NCBI GenBank assembly: GCA_003952965.2
Contig: CM025856.1
Location: forward strand, 1,854,255 to 1,918,254
Direction of reading: 5' to 3'
Length of the DNA stretch: 64,000 nt
Source: Morella rubra
Lineage: Eukaryota; Streptophyta; Magnoliopsida; Fagales; Myricaceae
The position numbers were made by a program, and so were the translations under genes. The notes below the pieces were generated by a model. It worked only from the letters and a program-made list of their open reading frames with translations. It had not been told where the DNA came from and did no database searches. Every line of letters begins with the position of its first letter. Positions within the stretch are counted from its first letter, which is position 1. Of the stretch, positions 1 through 11,199 are shown piece by piece.

Positions 1-2640
1 AAACACACCCAGAAACGCATACAGAATAGAATGGGAATTTAGAAAGCTAACCAAGCTCCTCTGAAATTAAAAGAAGAGGGGCGTTTGATGAGAACAAAGC
101 CCAAGACGTCTTCATAGAACCGAACTGAATCCCACACTGATCTGCACAACAAAGATACGTGGTTCAAAGACAGGAGAGGCAATGCCTCGTAGCTGCTTAC
201 TTCCTCTATCTCCATTTTTCACCCTATTTTTGGCTCTCGCTTGCACTGACCAGCTACCCTCTTCTGTTCCTACTTCTGTTTCTTGTGTGCATGGAACACA
301 TTACCCGGATGCTCCTTTTATAAAGAAATGTCAAGGAAATATCTCATTACTTTAATTCAAACTATGCATTACTGTAATTGTCCAATTGTGAAAGAGTGCT
401 TTATGGAGGGAGGAACTTTCCAGGCAGATTCTCTCATATCAAATATGACAAATTGAATGCAGCCAATATCCTGCAGTTTCCGTCCACGATTGTTCTTTCC
501 TCTGGATTCTTAATCATCCAATATGACCACTGTAGGCTAGTTAAGTTGACAAGAAAAGCTACCTTTTTTCTCTAAGCGACAAAAAAAGCTACTTGCACTC
601 CTTGTATAGAGTCCATTTCTTATGGACCTGAACCTACAAAACAACCGACAGTTAAAGTCTCAATTTCCTCTCATTCAGGGCCTAATAGGATGCCCATCTT
701 CTCTTCTGGTATTAGAATTACTTAGGAAAAATAATAGTAAATTGGAGCCTGAAGCAAAGATGACAATTTGAAGCTATAAGCCGGGTCCTGAATTTACTGT
801 TCATTTGGTTTTAGATCACAAAATATCTTCAATATCTTCGGAGAATTAGTAAACCGATATTGACCCCTCATGCTGTGGGTTCCATTCCGTGCTACATCTG
901 CATTATCCATTTTTGTACAATGACAATGGTTTTTCCTCCCAAAGAAAAGGATTTAAAAGGTAAAAGGTTCTGTACACAAGACCAGCCTATTCGAGATCTA
1001 TCTTTTATGCTACGAGCCTTTGCTTGGTTGATCGCCAGACGAGGTATTCAAAACTTTTTATAAGCTCGGTCGACCCTAAGCTTCTATTCAGCTTAATTAT
1101 TCCAAATAAGTGAGCTAAGTAAGATCAACGGCTAGCTAAGTAATGAGTACCACAACTCCTTTTCAAGTACGTATTGCTTAATTGTTCATTAATAAGTGAC
1201 CAGACAACTTGAACCCACTAATAGTGTGCCTTCTGGCTTTTGCACTTTGAAGCTTTGAAGGCAGAAAGTACAAAGGTTCCGAAAATTGAGAAGTTTCTAT
1301 GATGTTTCCTTTCAAGACTTTGCGTCATGATTTTTCTTTTGTAACTCGATGGACACAATTCGCGAAGGCACTGATATCAAACTCATCAAACATCTCAGCT
1401 TATATCACGGCCATTAATGCATGCAGTGATGCGTTTGCTACAAGAATTCTTATCAAGATATAAGCCGTACAATCAGCAAAGAAGCTACAGCCTACAAATT
1501 AGAAGCCACTTTATTGTTCAAAATCAGCTTTACTTGTTTGATTTCAAACCATACGATCGATCATCTATGTCTTTTAGCTCCCTTTGGCCGGTGGTAAAAT
1601 TTGAATGTTTTTCACGTTCTCATCAAGCTGGAGATCACTGCTAGACTCTTCTAGCTACCGAAAGAAACGCCTGCCGTGTTCTAGTGAAAGAGTCTGATAT
1701 AAAGCGTCGCGGCAATATTACAACACGCAATTTGTTTGTACAATTGCATAATGCATATGTAACCCTTCACATGGTTTAGCTTCCGTACCTAATCCTCGCG
1801 GATCTCTGCTTATCTGGTTAGCCTTCACAGCTGCGTTAGGAGCAAATGCAGTGAGGTGCCGTACGAGGTCACAACCATGCATTCAAACAGAGGAGTATCA
1901 AGTATGAGTTAGGACAGATGACCCACGAAGACTTGGACCCCTGGAAAACCCTGTACGACATATAAACCTGCTGGCCCATCACTCACAGGCAATTGCATAA
2001 AAGACTTGGATGGGCCACCTTTTGTTGATTGGTCTTTGCTGTACAAGTCTATGGTATTGCAACGAGGAGAATGTACACGCTAAAAGATTATCTGTTTTTG
2101 GGAAAAGATCATATGGGCTAAATATCATTTATTAGTATATGTGAATTTTGTCATATGTAGCTCCTAAATTACCAATATTTGCACTGCTATGAAATCCAAT
2201 CATGGATATTATGCTACATAGATTATTTTTATACATTTCAACCATATTATCTTACTAGAGAACAAATATTAATGTATTTTTAAAGATTTGGAAGCTAAAT
2301 GTGATAAAGTTCGTAGTTGAAACGGCGGGTAAATAATATTTGGATGATAATTTATGGGTTAAAAGTGAAAATTCTGCTTATTCTTAATTTTGACACTCCC
2401 TTAAACTATTAATATAGTCATCCTATATATTGGTGCTTTGCAATTCTAATGGAATTTTTATTTCTTTGTAACATTTTTTTTTATATAAGAAATGGGCCAC
2501 AATCCCTGTAAATTATTAATACCCTCACTTATTTTTTTTTAACATTATAGATAACTTGATCAACAGCCATGTATTAGGGTAAAATTTGTTGGGGGAACTA
2601 GAGAAAGTCTCGTCATTATAAAAATAAAAGGCTTAATATA
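1..2640. other. intergenic, no gene recognised
   Basis: I see no exon chain with family similarity on either strand. The stretch is AT-rich, more so after 2000. A 57-codon open frame with a leader-like start at 182-355 is the only protein-like hint and I do not accept it as a gene. Confidence 0.5.
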
Positions 2641-3060
2641 CACGCGTGCCTTTGGGGTTTAATGTTTTTTCAGAAATACCCTTAAGGGTAATTTTTGTTG
2701 TCCCGCTACCCCTTGAGGTATACCTATTTTTTCCGTTTTATCCCTCCGGCAATATTCTATTTATTTCTTGATGGAAAATTGATGATGTGGACCAAGTGAC
2801 CACGTCACATCCAATTAAAAGGCAACACGTGTTCGCAACTGCATACAGGAGAAATTTCATTTTCCACCTCCATATCCATGTCACTCCTCTCCATAGCAAT
2901 TTACCAAAATGCCCTTAAATCCACATCACCTAAAACTGAACTAACCCCAAAGATCGAACAGACCCACCATTCGCAACAGGCGCCGCCCAATTTAAATCAA
3001 AATGGAGGCTCCTTCTAGACAGGCGCCGCCCAGTTTAAATAGAGGCACAAAGTCAAAAGT
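2640..3060. other. intergenic repeat-like stretch with a short direct repeat
   Basis: 2640-2830 reads like the recurrent non-coding plant repeat type rich in short TTAG/CCCTT runs and has no coding potential. At 2975-3043 a 20-base GC-rich block ending in TTTAAAT occurs twice about 46 bases apart, an island in otherwise AT-rich sequence. Confidence 0.35.
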
Positions 3061-3279
3061 TTGGTTTGCATCTCCGAAGTACCCTCTAGAAGTCAAGCAG
3101 CCTTGTAATGACGTGTTCGGACAAACCATTTGTGATCAAATTATCTAGTATACATCGAATGTAGTAAGTATTTATGTAACTTCAAATGTTTATAAATTTC
3201 CATGCCGCTTACAGCGGACAGTCAGGGAAGGTACTATGTAGATCGAGATTGAACGATGGAGAGGGGCTGTCCGTGATGG

Positions 3280-3478
3280 AAATAGATTGGGTTCAAAGTA
3301 GTGTGTTCAAAGTTCTTTAGAAGAATGGTTAAGATTTAAAACAATACATCAAAGGGTCAAAATTTGTATTTGTTTCATATCTCATTAAATAGCCAAATTT
3401 TAATTCTTGGATATATTATTTTAAATCCTGATCATCTATTTGAATAACTTTGAACATAATCTCAATCCCATCCGGCAT
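3280..3478. repeat. MITE-like inverted-repeat element
   Basis: The left arm (about 3285-3365) and the right arm (about 3395-3478) are imperfect reverse complements over roughly 70-80 bases, sharing GTTCAAAGTT and ATTTAAAA. The whole unit would fold into a hairpin of about 200 bases. There is no coding content. A small non-autonomous DNA transposon is the likeliest explanation. I could not fix a target-site duplication. Confidence 0.5.
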
Positions 3479-4192
3479 AACCTATTCTCCTTGAGCATTA
3501 TAATAGAAATCTTCACTTGCTGCAGAATGTTCATATGACAGTCTCTAATCCTCACACAATCACACCTACTCTTAAATGTCCATTTTCAGACCTTCAAACT
3601 AACTGGGCTACAGTACTCTTCGTTGATGTTCCAATTACGTAACTCATTTGGCTTGTGGATCATGCCAATGGCATTGTTTTATTTGTTTTGATCTCCATAA
3701 TAAAAGTCAAGCTGAAGCCTTGTAAGTTGTGACTATGTGGAAAATAACTCAGCAAAATCTGCTATCTAGTACATCGAATATTCGCACATTTCCTTGCAGG
3801 CGATTGAAAATGTGTCTTTGTAATTAAGTTACTGATCTGATTAGGTGTCGACTAAACTGGAACCACAAAAAGATCGCGGGGCGGTACCCCAGTGATTGAT
3901 CGAGTTTTCGTTTGCACAGGAAGTGTTCGTTTTTTGTATTATTCCATGTGTTTGCAATTCAATAATCTCTTGCCTACAAGAAAATCTTGGAAAGACAAAA
4001 ACAAATTAGCAGAAAAGTCAGATTGGTTTAAGATGCAACGTACTGAATGCCAGCTAACTACAGCCTACTCTAGAACTACAATGGCCGGCTTCTGCACTTC
4101 TGCTTCCATGTCCAGTCATTCTTTTGAACAGAGGAGTCGTGAGAAGACCGTTTCTCGTTGGGAAAGTTTGGTTTCAAGTGCCAAGCTTCTCC

Positions 4193-4199
4193 TATAAAA
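4193..4199 (+). promoter_or_regulatory. TATA box of the EG45-domain gene
   Basis: TATAAAA lies 104 bases upstream of the start codon at 4303, in a short GC-richer stretch. This is a normal plant TATA-to-ATG spacing and supports the start chosen for the gene. Confidence 0.6.
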
Positions 4200-4302
4200 A
4201 GGGTGCAAATTGTTATCTTCATGCAAGCACCTATACTACTTGAGAGTTGGAAGATATATAGAGTGCAATTTTCTTCAATATTATTCTACAAACAAAAACG
4301 AG

Positions 4303-4951
4303 ATGGCAATCAAAACCGGTCACGCTTTGCTTCTCTTGGGCCTTGTCGTAAGCCTTATCTCTGTGGCTTCTGCTGTTTCAGGAACTGCAACCTTCTATAC
4401 AGTTTATACTCGTGAGTATCCATAAAACCCTAATTCTCTTTTTCTTCCTTATATTTGGTCATCTCGGTATAACTTTCACTTAGATAAATTTGTGCACATA
4501 TCTTGCACTTGATTATATCATCTTTTATGATTAACCCTTTGAATTTTTAGGGTATGTACTGGATTAGTATACTTTTGTTAATCTGTGGCCAATGTTTACA
4601 TGGAAATGTGTTGGGACTTAGATATAGGTATCAAACTAATGGTCCGGTGAATCTTTCTCTGTGATAGCATCTGCATGCTACGGCAACCAAGACCAAGGCG
4701 TTATGATAGCAGCCGCTAACAACGCCCTTTACAACAATGGGGCTGCATGCGGTAAGATGTACAGAGTTACGTGCAAAGGCCCTACAAACCAAGGCGTTCC
4801 ACGGCCTTGCAGAGGTTCAGTCACGGTGAAGATTGTTGATCGGTGCCCCGGATGCGCTGCAAACCAGCTTGACCTCTCTCAGGAGGCCTTCAACACTATC
4901 GCCGACCCTGCTGCAGGAAAAATCATCATCGACTATGTCCAGTTAGTCTAG
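4303..4951 (+). CDS. EG45-like domain-containing protein (plant natriuretic peptide-like, expansin-like domain)
   Basis: Two exons, 4303-4411 and 4668-4951, encode 130 aa. The intron begins GTGAGT and ends GATAG. Residues 1-25 are a signal peptide (short basic start, then a Leu/Val-rich core ending ASA). The mature part opens SGTATFYTVYTPSACYGN, the hallmark of the family, and keeps six cysteines (CYGN, ACGK, TCKG, PCRG, CPGC), the VDRCPGC block and a DLSQEAF segment near the C-terminus. The length matches known members of about 125-135 aa. These secreted proteins have the single double-psi beta-barrel of expansins without the binding domain. Members such as plant natriuretic peptides and citrus blight-associated p12 act in the apoplast in water and ion balance or stress responses. 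That role is inferred from the family. A TATA box lies upstream and the frame is clean. No neighbour shares its pathway. Confidence 0.88.
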
Positions 4952-5680
4952 CACACATACTCCCTCAGTTTTGATTTCCTTCTTCTTCTTGTTTTTCTTT
5001 ATTCTTGAACAGCAGTCTTAATTAATTCCGCTGGCTCCTAGTATATGTAGGCGAAATAATTATTAATAACTTCTTTCCCTGATCTTTTGTGGTTTGCAGG
5101 GTTTGATTCTCCAAGAAGAGAATAAGCTAGCTAGCTGCTTCCTAAGCAAGCCCGCTTGTATTGATAATTATAAGGCTGAAACAAAAGCTGAAATAAAAAG
5201 CAGATCGACTATGGAAATTTTTTCCATTTTGGATAAGAACGACCTGCCAGTGAAATAGTACTTGTATGGAATCAATAATACTAAACTTAATTGCAAGTTC
5301 TCTCTCTCTCTCTACCAATATTCCTCGGAGTTTGTCATGATCAAAGTATATACTGAGTAATGTGATATAATATATTGGGCAAAAATCATATAAAAAGAAA
5401 GAAAGAAAGTGAAAAATCATGAAGAGACCAAAGGAAATTATAAGAGATTTTTTGAAAGCTACAATTGCAGAAAATAACTTATCAATTCTCTTTGTTGATC
5501 TTCGAGAATTCTTCAATAATCTCCAGGTTCTTGTCGATCTCACAATCTTGAAAATTATACAATAGTAGTTTAAATGTTTTACCTCCTTCCTCTCTACTCT
5601 CAATGTCGTCATAGGGTTTTCTGAGTTGTGATAGCCAACTCTCAAACTAACGATTAGGGTAGAGTATCTCATAGCTATCA

Positions 5681-5806
5681 TTTTATATGAAAACCCTAGT
5701 TGTGATAGTGCATGTGATCATTGGAGATCTCTGATCTCAGCTGTTTTATATGAAAATCCTAGTTGTGATAGTGCATGAGATCGTTAGAGATCTCTAATCT
5801 CGGTCG
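5681..5806. repeat. 63-bp direct tandem duplication
   Basis: Two adjacent units, 5681-5743 and 5744-5806, both start TTTTATATGAAAA and run through AGTTGTGATAGTGCATG to a GATCTC cluster. They differ at a few bases. The surrounding 5113-6260 is AT-rich with no recognisable exon. A long open frame on the minus strand here has no family-like content. Confidence 0.6.
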
Positions 5807-6268
5807 TAGGATCACATGGAAAACTCTTTTTTTCATTAACTCCCTTATATTCTTTTATTCTAAATTTTATGCTTTCTACGAATTGTAATCATGTCCATCA
5901 ATATTATCATAAATTCACCCTTGAAATTTGAGATTGATTTTGTGAAATCTTTTGTTAACAATTATAATCGTTTATTTCTTCCACCATACTATATTCCATA
6001 TGAGAATAGGGAATAATATCATCATTAATCTCTAGCTCATACAATTTTTAATTTTATAATATGTAACTTGTTGAACTCTCAAATTGTTTCCAAAACAATT
6101 TTATAAACAAATATATATATTAATTTCAAAAAATATTTTCACAAAATTCCTCTTGTCAGAGATTTTTTTTTCTCGAGTCCAACCCTATACAGAATACTTA
6201 AATATACTATCTCACAAAGGGACTGATGGATTCCTTATTGAGCATTTATACAAACTCATTCATCATGC

Positions 6269-6913
6269 ACAAGACCCAGTGCTGTATGAAATATTTGATA
6301 TAGAAAATCATCATCAAATAACTTGGTCAAAGCATAAGTACACAACAAATAGATTTGCATAAACCTCTCAGATCTAAGGATATCATAAACAAATTATTGA
6401 ATACCTTCTCAACATCAATGATCACTTCCAAAAGGTATCCATATTTGATCTCGTTCAATGCACTTACTCTTACAGTGCACCTATTCGTTTGCGTAAGATC
6501 ACTATCTCGATGACTAAGTACATCATCCTATTTAATAGATACACAACGAGTATTGATCTATTATGCATAAATATGTACCTTGGTCTAGAACAAGACCCAA
6601 CGCTGTCTGAAATAGTTGATATAGAAAAATCATCATCAAATAACTCGGTCAAAGCATAAGTACACAACAAATATTTGCATATAAACCTCTCAGATCTAAG
6701 GATATCATAAACAAATTGTATTGAATACTTTCTCAACATCAATGATCACTTCCAAAAGGTATCTATATTTGATCTCGTTCAGTGCACTTACTCTTACAGT
6801 TCACCTATTCATTTGCTTAATGTCACTACCTCAATGACTGAGTATATCATCATATTTAATAGATACACAACGAGTATTAATCTATTATGCATAAATATGT
6901 ACCTTGGTCTAGA
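6269..6913. repeat. two-copy tandem duplication of about 321 bp
   Basis: Unit 1 is about 6269-6589 and unit 2 about 6590-6913. Both start ACAAGACCCA and end TACCTTGGTCTAGA. They differ by scattered substitutions and a few short indels. No protein family is recognisable in either unit. The flanks and 6914-7780 hold no gene I can support. Confidence 0.7.
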
Positions 6914-7789
6914 ACAAAACATCAAGTGACAAGGAACCGAAAAGTCATACTCCCCACCTTTGACACATTAACATTGACATGACTTTTTTACAATGTTACT
7001 CAATAATAACCATGTAACATCTTATGTCACAACATATTACCTAATATAATAAATATAAACACGTAGTATCTAAACAAACAATTATCTAGATAAATTATTT
7101 TTAGGGTATACTTCTTACACTCTTATCCAAAGGACTCGATGACGTCGTGCCCTATGCATAGAATAATTATCATCTTCATTGACCGGAAAAATTGCACCTT
7201 TGGAATTGGACCTGTAAACTCGATCACGCAACTTCGTTGTGAAAGGTGGACCTCTTCTTTTGTTTGAAAAGTTATTCTGCTACGCATATGGCATGTTTCT
7301 GTTGATTCTTATTTGTTTCGGAAAGTCAAATCTTTTGATAATGGTGCCAATTAAATCTTCAGCCCAGATTGAGTTGAAGTCTTAATCCTGGATTGACGGC
7401 CGGCATGAATCGTACATATATATTTTCTTCTTGATCAGCCCAACTTTCCAGAGATTAGTGTGGCACGTCTGCTTCTTTAGTTTGACATACGGTTTAATTT
7501 CTAGGTATTCTATCATATTCAGATAAGATCATTTCAATCATAACCAAAATTACCTGCGAACTATCCGCCATATATATATATCCCATCAAATTCTATTGCC
7601 TTTTTCTAATTAACTCCATTGTTTATATAGAGTAAACTCTTCATTAATTAGCACTCTTTTGATCACCTGCATCTTCGTTCTTCTCTTTGCCAAATTCCTA
7701 AATCATTTTTTTGGTAAACCTTTTTATTGCATTGGAAATAAGTTGTATTCTCCCCAAGACCAATTGTGGGTTCATTTAAGCTAAAAAAA

Positions 7790-7866
7790 AATTAGCAAAA
7801 AAGTCAGACAAGACTATATGCAACGTACTGAATCTACAGCCTACTCTAGAAGTACAATGGCTTCTA
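7790..7866 (+). repeat. partial copy of the EG45-gene upstream region, cut by the gap
   Basis: The stretch repeats, with small differences, the 4005-4090 sequence upstream of the EG45-domain gene (shared AAAAGTCAGA, ATGCAACGTACTGAAT and CTACAGCCTACTCTAGAA). In the first copy this lies about 210-300 bases before the start codon. A second EG45-type gene may therefore have started inside the unsequenced gap. That is inference. Confidence 0.5.
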
Positions 7867-7872
7867 CGACCC

Positions 7873-8872
7873 NNNNNNNNNNNNNNNNNNNNNNNNNNNN
7901 NNNNNNNNNNNNNNNNNNNNNNNNNNNNNNNNNNNNNNNNNNNNNNNNNNNNNNNNNNNNNNNNNNNNNNNNNNNNNNNNNNNNNNNNNNNNNNNNNNNN
8001 NNNNNNNNNNNNNNNNNNNNNNNNNNNNNNNNNNNNNNNNNNNNNNNNNNNNNNNNNNNNNNNNNNNNNNNNNNNNNNNNNNNNNNNNNNNNNNNNNNNN
8101 NNNNNNNNNNNNNNNNNNNNNNNNNNNNNNNNNNNNNNNNNNNNNNNNNNNNNNNNNNNNNNNNNNNNNNNNNNNNNNNNNNNNNNNNNNNNNNNNNNNN
8201 NNNNNNNNNNNNNNNNNNNNNNNNNNNNNNNNNNNNNNNNNNNNNNNNNNNNNNNNNNNNNNNNNNNNNNNNNNNNNNNNNNNNNNNNNNNNNNNNNNNN
8301 NNNNNNNNNNNNNNNNNNNNNNNNNNNNNNNNNNNNNNNNNNNNNNNNNNNNNNNNNNNNNNNNNNNNNNNNNNNNNNNNNNNNNNNNNNNNNNNNNNNN
8401 NNNNNNNNNNNNNNNNNNNNNNNNNNNNNNNNNNNNNNNNNNNNNNNNNNNNNNNNNNNNNNNNNNNNNNNNNNNNNNNNNNNNNNNNNNNNNNNNNNNN
8501 NNNNNNNNNNNNNNNNNNNNNNNNNNNNNNNNNNNNNNNNNNNNNNNNNNNNNNNNNNNNNNNNNNNNNNNNNNNNNNNNNNNNNNNNNNNNNNNNNNNN
8601 NNNNNNNNNNNNNNNNNNNNNNNNNNNNNNNNNNNNNNNNNNNNNNNNNNNNNNNNNNNNNNNNNNNNNNNNNNNNNNNNNNNNNNNNNNNNNNNNNNNN
8701 NNNNNNNNNNNNNNNNNNNNNNNNNNNNNNNNNNNNNNNNNNNNNNNNNNNNNNNNNNNNNNNNNNNNNNNNNNNNNNNNNNNNNNNNNNNNNNNNNNNN
8801 NNNNNNNNNNNNNNNNNNNNNNNNNNNNNNNNNNNNNNNNNNNNNNNNNNNNNNNNNNNNNNNNNNNNNNNN
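7873..8872. other. assembly gap (1,000 N)
   Basis: Exactly 1,000 unknown bases, a size that usually means a placeholder rather than a measured length. The left side resembles the EG45 upstream region. The right side starts mid-way through a block almost identical to 40113 onward, so the true join is unknown. Confidence 0.98.
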
Positions 8873-9676
8873 GCAACAGAGATGGAAGAGGTGAACAGTA
8901 CAATCTATTCTCTTCGAGCTTTATTAAAGAGTTTTTACCGGTGGTAGAATGTTCACATTGAACTATAGTTATCACTTATAAGAAGGAGGACAATTAACAC
9001 AGCCCAATAATAGTCCAATTGGTTTTAGAGGCGAGAGGGTTGTATCCGTAGATCTCTAACTCCCACACTTGATCTTTTGTACTCTTTTTCATACTTCCAC
9101 ATCAAGTGGTTAATGATTAGAAATACAAATTAACTTCCATTATCTATTGCTAACTTATTGTTGGCTAAGATAAGAAGATCAGGATATTTTTCAAATTGCT
9201 GTTTAAATTGGATGATCCTTAAAGAGAGAAAGATATAATATGCAAGTTCTACAATATTCAACAAATGTAAATTTTCTAGTCTAATAAGTCTTACTGCATT
9301 CGATGTATTCTGTATCAATCTCTTTTCCAAATTGAATGATAGAACAAATCGAAGAACATTTGGATCTAAAAACCAGTTTAATCAAAATTTTCATAGTATC
9401 TAACAAGAATCTCTAACTTAATTTTTTTTTTCTTGTCTAGGGAGCATGATCCGGTCCCTGGGATCTATTAATCCACGTGACGTGGAACAGCTGACAGTAG
9501 CATTCCTAGTACATATCTATTTTATTCCTGTGAACGCGCTACCACCTACCATTACGCGTACCAATCAAACGATTCCTCTTCCCGATCCAAAGTTTGGGTA
9601 GTGAATACGACAAGTCGTGCCAGAGGCTTCTACTAGGGGAGGTAGTATTACTGCTCTAATAACCTTGCTGCATGCT

Positions 9677-9684
9677 TATTTATA
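9677..9684 (+). promoter_or_regulatory. core promoter of A-type gene 1
   Basis: TATTTATA in the context CATGCTTATTTATACAC sits about 100 bases before the start codon. The same core is kept upstream of the other A-type genes and relics (near 38391, 40917, 49471 and 62945), which marks it as the shared TATA element. Confidence 0.5.
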
Positions 9685-9783
9685 CACCCGAAGAGCCGTT
9701 TCGTTTTGTACGTGTCACAGGCCGCTCACAGCTTGTTTGTTTTCTGAGAAATTATTTGGAGAAGAGAGAAGACTGAGTGAGAA

Positions 9784-10522
9784 ATGGGAGGGCAAGTGAT
9801 CCAGGTGCACAGTTATCAACAATGGAACCAGTACATGCAGCAGTCCTGTTCCTGCGTTTGCACCCCACCGGTTTGATCTCACATTTTCCATTACCAATCT
9901 TTCTGCTAATTGCTTTATTCATATCGCGGATAATTGATTTTTGTTATGGTTTTAACTGAGTGGGCTTGTGGGTATATTTTTTGATTCAAGTGAATATTGA
10001 GCCTCGTGTTGTTCGTTGATTTTCTTTTGTGAATTTTATTTATTTTTCATTCTTAGCGAGAGTAGTACTGATTGATAACTCTCTATATATACTTGATATT
10101 GCAGGTAATTGTTTTCTTCGCCGATCGATGCTGTGCTGCGAGCTGCACCATGGAACAGACTTTTGCAAACCTGGCTAGCACCTATTCAACTCTCACGTTT
10201 CTAAGAGTGGAATTGCAGGAGCAGATGGTAATATAACTACTTAGAGATGTTGCATGCCGAGAAGATTATATATATGTCTTTCTCAAAATTGCTAATTTCT
10301 TGTCTGCAGGGGATTGTTAATGCCAATTGTCTGAATCAAACGCCTACTTTCTTGTTCTTCAAAGGCGGCAAGAGGGTGGACACAGTAATAGGTGCCATTC
10401 CAGCGCAATTGCAGCAGACCGTACAAAGGCACTCGGTTTGCCAAATTCATCAGACACCGCATATCTCTTGCCCTATAAGGGCGGTTCCTACTTGCCCCAT
10501 TCACAGGGGCAGGGCATATTAA
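9784..10522 (+). CDS. A-type thioredoxin-like protein with C-x-x-S-C site, copy 1
   Basis: Three exons, 9784-9870, 10105-10227 and 10310-10522, encode 140 aa. All introns are GT..AG in phase 0, as in plant h-type thioredoxins. The fold markers are present: an N-terminal VIQVHSYQQWNQY helix segment, VIVFFAD strand, the TFLRVE strand, cis-proline P82 in QTPTF, and FFKGGKRVDTVIGA. The usual WCGPC is replaced by C38-C39-A-A-S42-C43. Ungapped alignment puts C39 and S42 on the CxxC positions, so it resembles CXXS-type thioredoxins, known for disulfide-isomerase rather than reductase activity, with an extra Cys after the Ser. Further cysteines at 22, 24, 26, 77, 114, 124 and 132 give ten in all. The last 28 residues (SVCQIHQ to RGRAY) are an unusual Cys/His/Arg tail. 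No signal peptide is seen, so the cytosol is likely. The isomerase role is inferred from the motif only. Confidence 0.72.
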
Positions 10523-10714
10523 GATAACTCTTCCCGACTCTCGATTTAGCCAGGCTTTTTTTTTTTTTTTTCGTATTGTCTGGGAATGTTCTACCAGATC
10601 TTGTATTGTGTTGCGTTATTCAGGCTTTTGAGTACTTTCTCATGTTTTATAAGGAAACCAGTCGCAGGTTAATTTTTTGTGTTTGATTTTCAGTATAATA
10701 AGGATAACTCTTTG

Positions 10715-10806
10715 ATTGGTTATCGAAGGCTACGAGGATAGGCTTGTTATCCTCTTGCTTGTTATCTTTCGTTTAATGATTTGGTTAAGCTTCTGTAATA
10801 AATAAA
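10715..10806 (+). promoter_or_regulatory. 3' hairpin and polyadenylation signal of A-type gene 1
   Basis: GAGGATA, a short GGCTTGT loop and TATCCTC form an inverted repeat at about 10735-10757. AATAAA follows at 10801-10806, some 280 bases after the stop codon. The same arrangement follows other A-type genes, so this is probably the 3' UTR. The function of the hairpin is unknown. Confidence 0.5.
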
Positions 10807-11199
10807 GCCTGGCAGCTGTATGATTCAATTCAATAACATTTTGCAATTCATTACTTGATGCATTTTAATGCAATTCATTACTGATCAGTTGCATTCGGCA
10901 TCTGGCATTGTTTCTTCTAAAATTAAAGTAAAACGGCATGGCATTATATATGCCGGGTTCAGTACATGCAGCAGAGACTAATTAATCCCGCAGGCTGCAC
11001 TAGTTTATTTAAGAAACTTGGACCTCCCCAATTACAATTAATTAAAAAAAACAAGCTTTATTGAATCACAGCCAGGTTTTACAGAAGCTTAACGAAATAA
11101 ATCCATACATAACAAGTAATTAAGACACATATACATATATATGCAGTAGCCTTTGATAACCAAGAATAGTACTCATAATTATTCATTTGAAAATAAACA

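Noticed and set aside
182-355. 57-codon plus-strand frame with a hydrophobic, leader-like N-terminus (MPRSCLLPLSPFFTLFLALA)
   Set aside because: No family match, no recognisable continuation by splicing and no promoter context; such leader-like frames arise by chance.
5142-5681. 179-codon minus-strand open frame
   Set aside because: Composition follows the AT-rich DNA, no domain is recognisable, it overlaps the 3' flank of the EG45 gene and no splice or start context supports it.
7776-8975. Long open frames of 358 and 399 codons on both strands
   Set aside because: They consist almost wholly of the N gap and are artefacts of translating unknown bases.
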